Shown piece after piece: positions 24,555 to 32,934 of a stretch of DNA of 64,000 bases. Positions within the stretch are counted from its first letter, which is position 1, and each line of letters begins with the position of its first letter. The position numbers and the translations under genes were made by a program. The notes beneath the pieces are model-generated. The model did no database searches and was not told the DNA's origin. It saw only the letters and a program-made list of their open reading frames with translations. Source of the DNA: CAVYXK01 sp963708245 (GTDB lineage: Bacteria; Pseudomonadota; Alphaproteobacteria; Acetobacterales; Acetobacteraceae); the NCBI GenBank assembly GCA_963708245.1, contig OY970201.1, positions 5,394,001-5,458,000 on the forward strand, in the 5' to 3' direction.

Positions 24555-25106
24555 ATGTCGGATGCAACGATACCTCGATGGGGTTGGGCGTTGACCGGGT
24601 CGGGGCATTACCTCGCTGAATGCCTGGAGCTGATTCGCCGGCTGGATCATGTCGATCTGTTCGTCAGCCGCGCGGCAGCCGAAGTCATCCGGATGTACCA
24701 CAGCAACTTCGAGCGGCCGAAGGGCATGCGGATCTTCCGTGACACCACTGCCAGTGCCGCGCCTGTCGGGTTCTTCTATCACGGCCACTACCACACGCTG
24801 GTGCTGGCGCCGGCAACGTCGAACACGGTGGCGAAATGCGTCGCCGGGATTTCCGACACTCTGGCTACCAACGTGTTCGCGCAGGCCGGGAAGTGCCGCG
24901 TCCCGACGATCGTGTTTGCCTGCGATACCGCGCCTGAGCTGGACACGCTCGCCCCCGAGGGCATGGTGAAGGTGTATCCCCGTCGCATCGACCTGGAGAA
25001 CACGCGTCGCCTGACTGAATTCGAGGCGACCACGGTGGCGCAGTCGCTGGCCGAGCTGGAGGCGGCGATCGCGGCGCGCGCGCGCGAACTCGCCGCCCGT
25101 GGCTGA
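24555..25106 (+). CDS. flavoprotein, dihydromethanopterin reductase (DmrB-like)
   Basis: A 183-residue FMN-binding flavoprotein of the HFCD/DmrB group. Features are the N-terminal WALTGSGHYLAECLELI, FVSRAAAEVIRMY, LVLAPATSNTVAKCVAGISD and TIVFACDT. Members reduce dihydromethanopterin to tetrahydromethanopterin in methanogens and some methylotrophs. The position between the kinase-like gene and the DHPS-like gene supports that role. Ends eight bases into the next gene. Confidence 0.8.
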   Translation: MSDATIPRWGWALTGSGHYLAECLELIRRLDHVDLFVSRAAAEVIRMYHSNFERPKGMRIFRDTTASAAPVGFFYHGHYHTLVLAPATSNTVAKCVAGISDTLATNVFAQAGKCRVPTIVFACDTAPELDTLAPEGMVKVYPRRIDLENTRRLTEFEATTVAQSLAELEAAIAARARELAARG

Positions 25107-26508
25107 ACGCATCCTGTTCCTGACCGGCCATCTAGCGGAGCCGCGCCTGACCAAGCTGATTGCCGGATTGGGTGAGACGGAATTCGAATGGCAGGTGTTC
25201 GATATTGGCGTACAAGTCGCCGCATTGATGACTGAGCCGATCATCCTGCGCCGACTGCCGCGTCCGGTCGCAGCGACGCGCGTGCTGCTACCGGGCCGCG
25301 CCGGCGTCGATCCAGCGCGGCTCTCGGCGGCATTCGGCGTGACGTTCGAGCGCGGGCCGGATGAGCTTGCCGATCTGCCGGCCTATCTCGGCCACGGCGG
25401 ACATCCGCCCGACCTTTCCCGTCATGACATGCGCATCTTTGCCGAGATCGTCGATGCCGCGACGCTGCCACTTGATGACTTGTTGGACCGTGCACGTGCG
25501 CTGCGCGATCAGGGCGCTGACGTGATCGATCTCGGCTGTCGGCCCGGCGTGGATTTTGTGCAGCTTTCCCCGGCAATTCGCGCATTGAAGCAGGAGGGCG
25601 CGCAGGTCAGCGTCGATTCCGGCGATCCCGACGAACTGCGTCGTGGTGCCGAAGCGGGCGCGGATTTCCTGCTGAGCCTGACGGAAGCGACCCTCGACAT
25701 CGCGACGGGAACGGCGGCGGTGCCGGTGCTGATCCCGGCGCCGCATGGCGACCTGGACTCACTGCTGCGCGCCGCGCAGTCGGCCGCGGCACGCGGTCTT
25801 CCCTGTCTCTTGGACCCGATTCTCGACCCGATCCATTTCGGGTTCACCGCCTCGCTGCTGCGCTATGCGGAGCTGCGCCGCCGTTTGCCGGAGGCCGAGA
25901 TCCTCATGGGCACCGGCAATCTGACGGAACTGACCGACGCCGACAGCTCGGGCGTGACCGCGACGCTGCTTGGCGTTTGCTCCGAACTGGCGATTCGCAA
26001 CGTACTGGTGGTGCAGGTCAGCCCGCACACGCGCCGGAGCGTCGCCGAGCACGACGCGGCGCGCCGGCTGCTTTACGCCGCGCGCGAACAGGGAGAGCTG
26101 CCGCGCGGCTATTCCGCTGCTCTGCTGCAGGTCCATGATCGCCGCCCCTATCCGGTGACGGCGGAGGATATCGCGGCACAGGCCGCCGCTGTGAAGGACG
26201 TGAGTTATCGGATCGCCGTCGCAGCGGACGGGATCCACGTCTATAACAGCCGCATGCACGAGACCGGGCACGATGCGCTGTCATTCTTCCCGAAGCTCGA
26301 CGTGCGCCAGGATGGCGCGCACGCATTCTATCTCGGCACGGAGCTGATGAAGGCGGAGATCGCCTTCGCGCTCGGCAAGCGCTACGCCCAGGATGATGCG
26401 CTGGATTGGGGCTGCGCTGCACCACGCGTGGCGCGCGACGCGACCCGGCTGGCCGAGGCCGGTCACACGTTGCGGGCGAAACGGGACCGAAGTGACGATG
26501 ATCCGTGA
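25099..26508 (+). CDS. dihydropteroate synthase-like protein of H4MPT pathway
   Basis: A 469-residue protein with a DHPS-like TIM barrel (about residues 120-330) preceded by an N-terminal domain of its own (LFLTGHLAEPRLTKLIAGL). In the barrel GADVIDLGCRPG replaces the GADIIDVGGES of true DHPS, followed by VSVDSGDPDELRRGAEAGAD and LLDPILDPIHFGF. It is the family always found in tetrahydromethanopterin gene sets of methylotrophs and archaea. It is assumed to attach the aryl part to the pterin; the exact reaction is not settled. A C-terminal domain continues past 330. Confidence 0.82.
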   Translation: MAERILFLTGHLAEPRLTKLIAGLGETEFEWQVFDIGVQVAALMTEPIILRRLPRPVAATRVLLPGRAGVDPARLSAAFGVTFERGPDELADLPAYLGHGGHPPDLSRHDMRIFAEIVDAATLPLDDLLDRARALRDQGADVIDLGCRPGVDFVQLSPAIRALKQEGAQVSVDSGDPDELRRGAEAGADFLLSLTEATLDIATGTAAVPVLIPAPHGDLDSLLRAAQSAAARGLPCLLDPILDPIHFGFTASLLRYAELRRRLPEAEILMGTGNLTELTDADSSGVTATLLGVCSELAIRNVLVVQVSPHTRRSVAEHDAARRLLYAAREQGELPRGYSAALLQVHDRRPYPVTAEDIAAQAAAVKDVSYRIAVAADGIHVYNSRMHETGHDALSFFPKLDVRQDGAHAFYLGTELMKAEIAFALGKRYAQDDALDWGCAAPRVARDATRLAEAGHTLRAKRDRSDDDP

Positions 26509-27064
26509 GACCGTGGTGACGACGATTTCGGCCGATGGTTGCGTGCATATCGCACCGATCGGCCTGATCGAGGAACCGGGCGGCTGGATCATCGCGCCGT
26601 TTCATCCCTCGCAGACGCTCGACAATCTGCGCGCTGTCGGGCAGGCGGTGGCCAACTACACCGACGACGTGCGCATCTTCGCCGGCTGCCTGACCGGCCG
26701 CCGCGACTGGCCGTGCGTGCCTTCGGTCCGCATCGTGCCGCCTCGGCTGGCTGCGGCGCTGGCGCATGCGGAGATGGAAGTCGTCGCGGTCGATGAGGAT
26801 GCGCAGCGGCCGCGCTTCCATTGCCGCATCGTGCATCGCGCGATGCATGCCCCGTTCCAGGGCTTCAACCGGGCGCAGGCGGCGGTTGTGGAGGCGGCCA
26901 TCCTGGTGAGCCGTCTGTTCATGCTGCCGCGCGACAAGGTCGAGCGGGAGATGGCGTATCTGGAGATTACCGTGGCGAAGACGGCTGGCCCGGCCGAGCG
27001 ACAGGCGTGGGACTGGCTGATGCAGGCCATCACCGGGTACTACGCCGACCGAGCGCCATCCTGA
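26498..27064 (+). CDS. DUF447 domain protein of the H4MPT cluster
   Basis: A 188-residue protein of the DUF447 family, with a split-barrel flavin-binding-like fold: MIRETVVTTISADGCVHIAP, GLIEEPGGWIIAPFHPSQT and then VEREMAYLEITVAKTAGPAE. Genes of this family occur in tetrahydromethanopterin loci of methylotrophs and methanogens, with no defined reaction. Its ATG overlaps the end of the DHPS-like gene by 11 bases. It is the last gene of the plus-strand run before the convergent MfnF-like gene. Confidence 0.78.
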   Translation: MIRETVVTTISADGCVHIAPIGLIEEPGGWIIAPFHPSQTLDNLRAVGQAVANYTDDVRIFAGCLTGRRDWPCVPSVRIVPPRLAAALAHAEMEVVAVDEDAQRPRFHCRIVHRAMHAPFQGFNRAQAAVVEAAILVSRLFMLPRDKVEREMAYLEITVAKTAGPAERQAWDWLMQAITGYYADRAPS

Positions 27065-27134
27065 ATTATCTTTTGCGATCACTCGCTCTTGGCTGACGGC
27101 CCTGTTGGCCACTGCCTGGCTCCGCCGCCAAGCC

Positions 27135-28169
27135 TCAAGGTGCGGCGTCTTGGGCTAGCAGCGCGACCGCCACCGCTGGCGCGCAGTGCCCCGCCCACTC
27201 ACCGTCGCTGATATAGGATGAAACGAGTTCGGCGAAGCCCACATGCGGTCGGCCGACTCGCGCTGCCAGTCGCGCGACCACGCGCCCTCCGATGCCCGCG
27301 GCGATTACCGGCGCATCGCCCCGCAACAGCGTGCGCGAAAGCACAAGATGCGCACCGTCGGCAATCTGCCGAAGCTGCGCCTCGACGAGCCAGGTGGCAA
27401 GCGCGTGCCATGCCGCCTGATCGGCCTGCGCGGCGTCGCGGCCGACCATGCGGGCGAGCCGAGCGATTGAGGCCTCGACGGTCTTCTCGCGATGGTCTGC
27501 CGCCGGTAGTTGGTCGGCACCATCGGGCAACTCGCCCAGGATGCTATAGACGTCGGCGGTGCTGGCGAAATACTCGCAGGCGAGGGTGGTCCACGCGCCG
27601 GCGAAGGGTGCGCGCGGAGCGAGCGCCATGACGAAGCTGCGGGTCAGCCCGGTATAGACAAGCTCGCCGCAGGCCAGGCGCTCCGCATCGGTGTATCCGG
27701 CAGCCTGCACCCGCCCGCCGCTGAGCGGCACGATGTCGGTGGTTGTCGAGCCCATATCGACGAACAGCGCATCCGGCACGCTCCGCGCCGCAAGCGATGC
27801 GCTCGCGTGCCAGTTGGCGGAGGCGATGTCATCGACATGCCGCGGGGCGGCCTCGACGGGCAGGAATCCGGCGCGACCGCCGTAGATCCGCACCGTCCCC
27901 GGGTGCAGATGGCGCGCCAGCGTGGACGTAAGCGTCGCGACGCCCTCGGCCCGATCGGGGAAGATGTCGGCGAGCTCGGCGGTCATGGTGGCGGCGTGGC
28001 GGTCTGCCGCACCGAGCCGCGCTGTGACGGCGCCGAGCGCCTCGGTGAGGCGGTCGAGCCCGAGCCAGAGCGGGCACGGCACCTGCACCACATCGACGAT
28101 CTTACCGTGCTCGGCTCGCGCCGCTTTCAGATGTGCGCCGCCGATGTCCCATCCGATGGTGCTGCGCAT
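27135..28169 (-). CDS. hydantoinase/oxoprolinase-type enzyme, MfnF-like
   Basis: A 344-residue protein with an actin-like ATPase fold. The N-terminal STIGWDIGGAHLKAA is the first phosphate loop; LFVDMGSTTTDIVPLSGG is the second; VIAAGIGGRVVARLA sits near the end. In methanogens MfnF couples the furfuryl phosphate to a tyramine-derived glutamate in methanofuran synthesis, and methylotroph homologues are found beside Fae and H4MPT genes. It is convergent with the DUF447 gene and diverges from the HisA/F-like gene with a 44-base gap. Confidence 0.8.
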   Translation of the reverse strand: MRSTIGWDIGGAHLKAARAEHGKIVDVVQVPCPLWLGLDRLTEALGAVTARLGAADRHAATMTAELADIFPDRAEGVATLTSTLARHLHPGTVRIYGGRAGFLPVEAAPRHVDDIASANWHASASLAARSVPDALFVDMGSTTTDIVPLSGGRVQAAGYTDAERLACGELVYTGLTRSFVMALAPRAPFAGAWTTLACEYFASTADVYSILGELPDGADQLPAADHREKTVEASIARLARMVGRDAAQADQAAWHALATWLVEAQLRQIADGAHLVLSRTLLRGDAPVIAAGIGGRVVARLAARVGRPHVGFAELVSSYISDGEWAGHCAPAVAVALLAQDAAP

Positions 28170-28213
28170 GCGGGTTCCTTGACCTTGCCGATCGCCGCGG
28201 ACGACTATCGCGC

Positions 28214-28915
28214 ATGGACGTCGTTCCCGTCATCGATCTCAAGGGCGGTGAGGTCGTGCGTGCGGTCGGCGGGCGGCGCGACGAATACCGGCCGATCGAG
28301 ACGCCGCTCAGCCCGTCGAGCAAGCCGTCCGATGTCGTGGCCGGGCTGTTGCGGCTGTTCCCGTTTCGTCGGATTTACGTCGCCGACCTCGATGCGATCG
28401 AGCGCGTCGGGGATCATGTTTCGGTACTGGCGGGATTGGCTGAGGCGTCCCCGGAGCTGGAGTTCTGGGTGGACAACGGTATCGGCGACGCCGATGAAGC
28501 TTCTGCTTGGCTGGCGGAGCGCGGGGGTTGTCTGGTGATCGGCAGTGAATCGCAGAGTTCGCCCGATCTGGTACGGTCGCTTTGCCGGAACCCGCGCGTG
28601 GTGCTGTCGCTGGATTTCCGCGGAGACGCCTTCCAGGGGCCACAGGCAATCTTGGCCGATGCAGGGCTTTGGCCTTCGCGGGTCATCGCAATGACGCTGG
28701 CACAGGTGGGCTCCGGCGCGGGCCCTGATCTGAAGCGCATCGGAGAAATCGCTCGGCGTGGCGCAGGAGGGAACGTGTACGCCGCCGGCGGCGTCAGGAA
28801 TACGGAGGACCTGCGGTTGGCGGCGCGCGCGGGCGCTGCCGGCGCGCTTGTCGCAACTGCGCTGCATGGCGGGGCGCTTACTGCCCCGGAGTTGGACATT
28901 ATCGCCCGCGCATGA
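28214..28915 (+). CDS. HisA/HisF-related TIM barrel protein of the H4MPT cluster
   Basis: A 233-residue TIM-barrel protein similar to HisA: VVPVIDLKGGEVVRAVGGRR, then RIYVADLDAIERVG, VDNGIGDADEASAW, VLSLDFRGDAFQG and VYAAGGVRNTEDLRLAARAG. The phosphate-binding loops are conserved. Related proteins occur in methanogens and methylotrophs outside histidine operons. No other his gene is nearby. Context points to pterin or methanofuran synthesis, with an unknown phosphosugar-like substrate. ATG 28214 is the likely start. Confidence 0.78.
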   Translation: MDVVPVIDLKGGEVVRAVGGRRDEYRPIETPLSPSSKPSDVVAGLLRLFPFRRIYVADLDAIERVGDHVSVLAGLAEASPELEFWVDNGIGDADEASAWLAERGGCLVIGSESQSSPDLVRSLCRNPRVVLSLDFRGDAFQGPQAILADAGLWPSRVIAMTLAQVGSGAGPDLKRIGEIARRGAGGNVYAAGGVRNTEDLRLAARAGAAGALVATALHGGALTAPELDIIARA

Positions 28916-29013
28916 GCGGGTCTTCGCGGAGCGATGCTGAACTGGCGGCGCAGCCCGACGCGCTTGACCCAGAGCGGGACTGCCCCAAGCCCATCTGGAT
29001 AAGGAGTCATTCG

Positions 29014-30429
29014 ATGAGCCAGGACAAGCCCGACGCGACGCGGGCGGTGCGCCGGACCAACCAGTCGTTCTTCTTCGAGGCGGACATCTTTTCGGCGAGA
29101 CGCCTCTTGCCGCGTCGGCAACGGCCGGGCGGCGTGGTCCGCGAACAGCGCGCGATATTCCAGTGTTCCGCGATTGCGATGTGCTCGTAGTGGGGGGCGG
29201 ACCCTCCGGCACGGCGGCTACTGTGGCGGCGCCGCGCCGATGTCGCGTTGTTGGAGCGCTACAACCACCTGGGCGGTCTGTCCACCGGTGGTCTCGTCAT
29301 CTGGATCGACCGCATGACCGACTGGAGCGGCACGCAGGTGATTCGCGGCATTGCGAGCGAGCTGTTCGATCGGCTGCCGAAGGACGCCATTGCGGGGCCG
29401 CCGCGTGTGTCGCGGGGCGGTGCCGACGAAGCGACCGCGGCCTATTGGCGCGAGCGCACCGCTGCGTTTCACGGCATCGTCACGTGGTCACCGACGATCG
29501 ATCCGGAGCGGCTGAAGCTGGCTAGTCAGGAACTGGAGAGCGGCGTACATCTTTTGCTGCATGGCATGGGCACCGCGCCGGTTCTGGAAGATGGCGCGGT
29601 GGCGGGCATGGTGTTCGAAAGCAAGGAAGGACGGCTGGCGATTCGGGCGCGCGTCACGGTCGATTGTACCGGCGACGGCGACATCTTCGGCCGCGCCGGG
29701 GCAGGGGCGGAGACGGACATCGAGGAGCGCGACATTCATCACTGCATGAACACCGCCTGGATCTGGGGCGGCTGCGACATGACGCGCTGGATCGCTTTCA
29801 AGACAGGCGACGCGGCGGGCTTCTCTGCCTTCATGGAGCGTGGGCGCTCGCTTTGCGGCGGGTTGTTCGAGCGGCCGTTCGTGTCCTTGCGAAACGACGT
29901 CGCCCTGTTCAAACGACGTCGCCCTGTTCATGGGACCGCGGCTGTCGGGTTATTCCGCGGTCGATATCCAGGATCTGACCGAGGTCGAGGTACGGTCGCA
30001 TCGGCTGATGGCACAGCATCTCGATGTGTATCGCGCACGTGCGCCGGGTTTTGAGGCGGCGTTCCTGATGCTGTCGGCGCCGCAACTTGGCGTGCGGCAT
30101 TCTCGACGGCTGCCCGGGGTGGGCGCGTGACGCGCGAGCAGTGGGCCGATGCAACGCCGCATGCTGATGAGATCGGCGTGTCGCCCTCGCTGTCACCGAA
30201 ACTGCCTTTGGTGTCGGTGCCTTACGGTTGTCTGGTGCCACGCACCGTGAACGGGCTGTTGGTGGCGGGGCGGCATGTGTCGTCCGACGCTGCAAGCCAT
30301 TCGTTCCTGCGGGAGATTCCGCAATGCTGGTTGACGGGCCAGGCTGCCGGAGTCGCGGCTTGTCTGTCGGCGCGGCTGGGCGTGCAGCCGCGCGCGCTGC
30401 CGATCGGCAAGTGCAGGCGGAACTGCTGA
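29014..30429 (+). pseudogene. FAD-dependent oxidoreductase, multiple frameshifts
   Basis: An FAD/NAD(P)-binding oxidoreductase gene spread over three frames. ATG 29014 has the ribosome site AAGGAG. The dinucleotide motif CDVLVVGGGPSGTAATVAA lies at about 29170; frameshifts flank it (near 29155 and 29230). Then YNHLGGLSTGGLVIWIDRMT and VDCTGDGDIFGRAG follow in a long frame. A 19-bp duplication at 29911 breaks this frame, and one more shift near 30115 leads to LPLVSVPYGCLVPRTVNGL and HSFLREIPQCWLTGQAAG. With at least four lesions it is dead as written. It sits in the C1-cofactor block, role unknown. Confidence 0.72.
29892..29929. repeat. 19-bp tandem duplication
   Basis: The unit AAACGACGTCGCCCTGTTC occurs twice in a row, at 29892-29910 and 29911-29929. 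Removing one copy restores the oxidoreductase frame across this point. It is a clear slippage or recombination event. Confidence 0.9.
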
Positions 30430-30535
30430 GGCAGGTGCGTTCCTGCGGATGCCGGCTGAAGCGATGGCATAAGGTCAAGTCCGCCGTGCACATCGGCAAT
30501 TCTTTCGCAACTACCTGTCATCAACATTCGCTAAA

Positions 30536-30774
30536 GGAAGAAAGTTTAAACGCAGATGTAAAAGGATGTACACTGATGCACGCGGATACCGACATCCTGA
30601 ATGATTTGTTGGGACATGTGATCGGCTGGGCATTCACCACACGAACTGCGTGCCGCCAGCCCTTGCGGTTGTGCAGCAGGCCGCGCGTGGAGATCAAAGG
30701 CGCGGTTCACGGTCTGTGAAGCGCGCTGAATCATCTGCATGCATCCGCGTTCATCTGCGTTTAAGCTTTCTTCC
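30536..30774. repeat. 239-bp region bounded by 23-bp inverted repeats
   Basis: GGAAGAAAGTTTAAACGCAGATG (positions 30536-30558) is matched in inverse orientation at 30752-30774 with one mismatch. Between them lies a fragment of a GxxExxY-type gene. The region might be a small non-autonomous mobile element, or a remnant whose ends come from the characteristic A-rich leader of GxxExxY genes. No target duplication is obvious. Confidence 0.55.
30576..30719 (+). pseudogene. GxxExxY protein, N-terminal fragment
   Basis: The reading frame MHADTDILNDLLGHVIGWAF matches the N-terminus of GxxExxY (PDDEXK-like) proteins, which start with an acidic stretch and a LxxxVIGCAFxVHN motif. After this the sequence loses similarity and stops at 30719, well short of the ~120-residue family length. 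The upstream repeat ACGCAGATG... is typical for leaders of these genes. Identification rests on about 20 residues. Confidence 0.4.
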
Positions 30775-30800
30775 CTTCGCGTACTACCGCCGGGTGGTTG

Positions 30801-31298
30801 CTAGGCGGTGACACGCCGGGCGAAGAATTCGGCCTGCAGGTCCCAGCTTGCCCCGGCGTCGCGTGAGCGCTCGCCGAGCCAGCGGAACGAGTTGGGCGTG
30901 ATCTCGGTGAAGCTCCAGCGTACCGCCTCGCCGGCATCGTTCGTGCCGTCCTGCACGATGTCGTGGCCGCGCGCGCGGCCGATCTGCCGTGTATAGAACT
31001 GGCGCAGCGGATCGCTCCACAGAATATGCCAGACACCTACACCAGGGTCGTAGATGCGCAGGGTCGTGCCGTAGAAGACGCCTGGCAGGATCCAGACATC
31101 CTGGATGGCGCGGCCTTCGAGCACCCGCCCGAAATGGATCTCGCCGACGCCTTCATGCCGGGTGCCGTCATCGCGATGCACGACGGCGTTCATCCACCAA
31201 CTTCCGATGAGCCAGCCGTAGAGGCCCATTCTGTCCGCGCGATCCGGCGTCGGAGAATTGGTGTGAAGCGCGGCGATGAAGGACGAGGCAGCGGTCAT
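30801..31298 (-). CDS. conserved hypothetical protein
   Basis: A 165-residue protein with ATG at 31298 (MTAASSFIAALHTN). It is rich in aromatic residues (GLYGWLIGSWWMNAVVHRDD, GVWHILWSDPLRQFY, WDLQAEFFARR) and has alternating beta-strand-like pattern, like small lipocalin or DUF1579-type barrels. No catalytic motif or signal peptide is visible. It is transcribed opposite to the oxidoreductase and in the direction of fae, 170 bases downstream of it. Function unknown. Confidence 0.65.
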   Translation of the reverse strand: MTAASSFIAALHTNSPTPDRADRMGLYGWLIGSWWMNAVVHRDDGTRHEGVGEIHFGRVLEGRAIQDVWILPGVFYGTTLRIYDPGVGVWHILWSDPLRQFYTRQIGRARGHDIVQDGTNDAGEAVRWSFTEITPNSFRWLGERSRDAGASWDLQAEFFARRVTA

Positions 31299-31407
31299 TC
31301 TCGCACCTGATGTTGGTGGAAACTCCGCCCCGTCCTTAGATCGCCCCTCCGTGGCGAAACTTGGCAAAAATTGCTATTCTATCGCCCGCCGAACGCGCGA
31401 CAGGCTC

Positions 31408-31435
31408 GGCGAGCCGGGTCACGACCCGGCTCGCC
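31408..31435 (-). terminator. hairpin downstream of fae
   Basis: A perfect 12-bp inverted repeat (31408-31419 with 31424-31435) and CACG loop lies 34 bases past the fae stop on the minus strand. Stem GC content is very high. No U-run follows directly, so it could stall polymerase or protect the 3' end of fae mRNA. Confidence 0.55.
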
Positions 31436-31468
31436 GGTTGGAACTACTCTCGGTCAGCTTGAAGGTGT

Positions 31469-31975
31469 TCAGGCCGCGAACGGGTGCTTCACCTGGTCGC
31501 GCTGACGCACCACCTCGGCGGCCGTAGGATGGCCGCCGACCGCGCGGGCAATGGACTCCTTCGTTGCGCGATAGTTGTAATCCTGAATTTTCTTGTCGTC
31601 GGCGGCATCCCAATGGATGAACACGCCCACGCAGATGAACAAGTCGTCGGCTTCATCCTGCGGGATGACGCCCTCGGCGACGCTGTCAGCCACTGCCTTC
31701 GCCACTGCGTGCTGGGCCGGGCCAAACATCTGCACGGCCTGCTTGGCGCCCTTGATGGTGACCTTGTTGAACAGCACCGTGTTCGGCTTGGTCGGCAAAT
31801 TCGGCGCAATCACCGCGAGCAGCGAGGTGAACCCATCCTTGTTGTTGGTCAGTGCGTGACAGAACGCGGATTCCACGGCGCTGCCGCGGGGGCCCATGAT
31901 CAGGTCGATATGTGCGACTTCGTTGCCCTCGCCCACCAGGGACTCACCCACGCAGACCTTGGTAATTTTCGCCAT
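31469..31975 (-). CDS. fae: formaldehyde-activating enzyme Fae
   Basis: A 168-residue cytoplasmic enzyme that condenses formaldehyde with tetrahydromethanopterin to methylene-H4MPT. The core is intact: KVCVGESLVGEGNEVAHIDL with the active-site His22, GPRGSAVESAF, LTNNKDGFTSLLAVIAPNL and FNKVTIKGAKQAVQMFGPAQ. Length matches family members. ATG 31975 has a GAGGCGACC ribosome site. It lies next to the CitG-like and ATP-grasp genes, but is transcribed alone or as a group with them on the minus strand. This is the strongest evidence for an H4MPT-linked formaldehyde pathway. Confidence 0.95.
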   Translation of the reverse strand: MAKITKVCVGESLVGEGNEVAHIDLIMGPRGSAVESAFCHALTNNKDGFTSLLAVIAPNLPTKPNTVLFNKVTIKGAKQAVQMFGPAQHAVAKAVADSVAEGVIPQDEADDLFICVGVFIHWDAADDKKIQDYNYRATKESIARAVGGHPTAAEVVRQRDQVKHPFAA

Positions 31976-32097
31976 TTGGTCGCCTCCTCGCAGTCTGTAC
32001 TGTTGCAGTATGCCGAACGCCCTATCCCCGGGACGGCAGCGCCGTGGGGATGCCACGTTATCCCGCCTGATGGCGGGAAGAATCAACGGTTAATCGG

Positions 32098-32934
32098 TCA
32101 CCGGTCCCGTAGCCGGAAAGCCAGGATGGTGGCGACGGTCAGATCGGCGCTGGTGCCGGGATTGATGCCGCGTGCCTTCAGGTCCCGGTCCCACTCCAGC
32201 AGTGCTGGAAGGCAGGCGGCGGGATCCGGCTCCACGAGCACCTGCTGGCGGACCGGGATGGCTTCCTGCCTGATGAGCTCGGCCACGGCAGCGCCGTGTT
32301 TGCGCAGGATATGGCTGTCCGGGATGGCGGAGAGAAACCAAAGATAGGCCCCCAGCGGCGCCCAGGACGGGTCGGGCCAGCACGCGCCGGCTTCCACATA
32401 GGCATCCATTCCTGGTCCGAACACATCCGCGAAGCCGTTGGTCCACTGGTGGGCGATGCTGTCGCGATCGGCGGCCTCGGCCATCGCCGCCGCCAGCGTG
32501 ACATCGCCCGGGCCGTGCACGTCGTGTCGCCGCGCCTGACCCAGGCCGGCGGGCGCGGCGTGCCGGATGGCGCGGAACACCGCTTCCGTGTCCGCAACCC
32601 CGGCTTCGTCCAGCACGCGGCGGAGCGCGGCCTGCAGGTCTCGTTCGGATCGCTCGGCGGCCATGACCAGAGGCGCGGCGAGCAGAATGATGCCGAGATT
32701 GATGTTCTGGCCAACTTCCGCCCGCGTCGCGACGACCGCGCCGAGTATGCGCTCCCCCAAGGCGGCGCCATGGCGGCACAGCGCCGGTGCCGCCGCTTCC
32801 GCGCTGCGCATGAAATCGGCGACGGTCATGCCGTGGCCGTTCGCGTGGACATGCACGTTGCCGGGCTTCGGCACCGCCAGCTCCTCGGCGCAGGCGGCGA
32901 CGAACGCTGCCCTGGTTGCTGCCTCGCGCATCAT
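32098..32934 (-). CDS. triphosphoribosyl-dephospho-CoA synthase-like protein (CitG/MdcB family)
   Basis: A 278-residue protein of the CitG family. Features: the N-terminal CAEELAVPKPGNVHVHANGH, TVADFMRSAEAAAPALCRHG and VGQNINLGIILLAAPLVMA, and the C-terminal INPGTSADLTVATILAFRL. CitG joins ATP and dephospho-CoA, but in methylotrophs a CitG paralogue is conserved among H4MPT genes with an assumed ribosyl-transfer role (making the ribofuranosyl side chain is plausible). Its start overlaps the ATP-grasp gene in ATGA fashion, so they are co-translated. Confidence 0.82.
   Translation of the reverse strand: MMREAATRAAFVAACAEELAVPKPGNVHVHANGHGMTVADFMRSAEAAAPALCRHGAALGERILGAVVATRAEVGQNINLGIILLAAPLVMAAERSERDLQAALRRVLDEAGVADTEAVFRAIRHAAPAGLGQARRHDVHGPGDVTLAAAMAEAADRDSIAHQWTNGFADVFGPGMDAYVEAGACWPDPSWAPLGAYLWFLSAIPDSHILRKHGAAVAELIRQEAIPVRQQVLVEPDPAACLPALLEWDRDLKARGINPGTSADLTVATILAFRLRDR

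Noticed and set aside
28912..29013. Start of the FAD oxidoreductase at ATG 28912
   Set aside because: It overlaps the previous stop, but lacks a ribosome site; ATG 29014 has AAGGAG at a proper distance.
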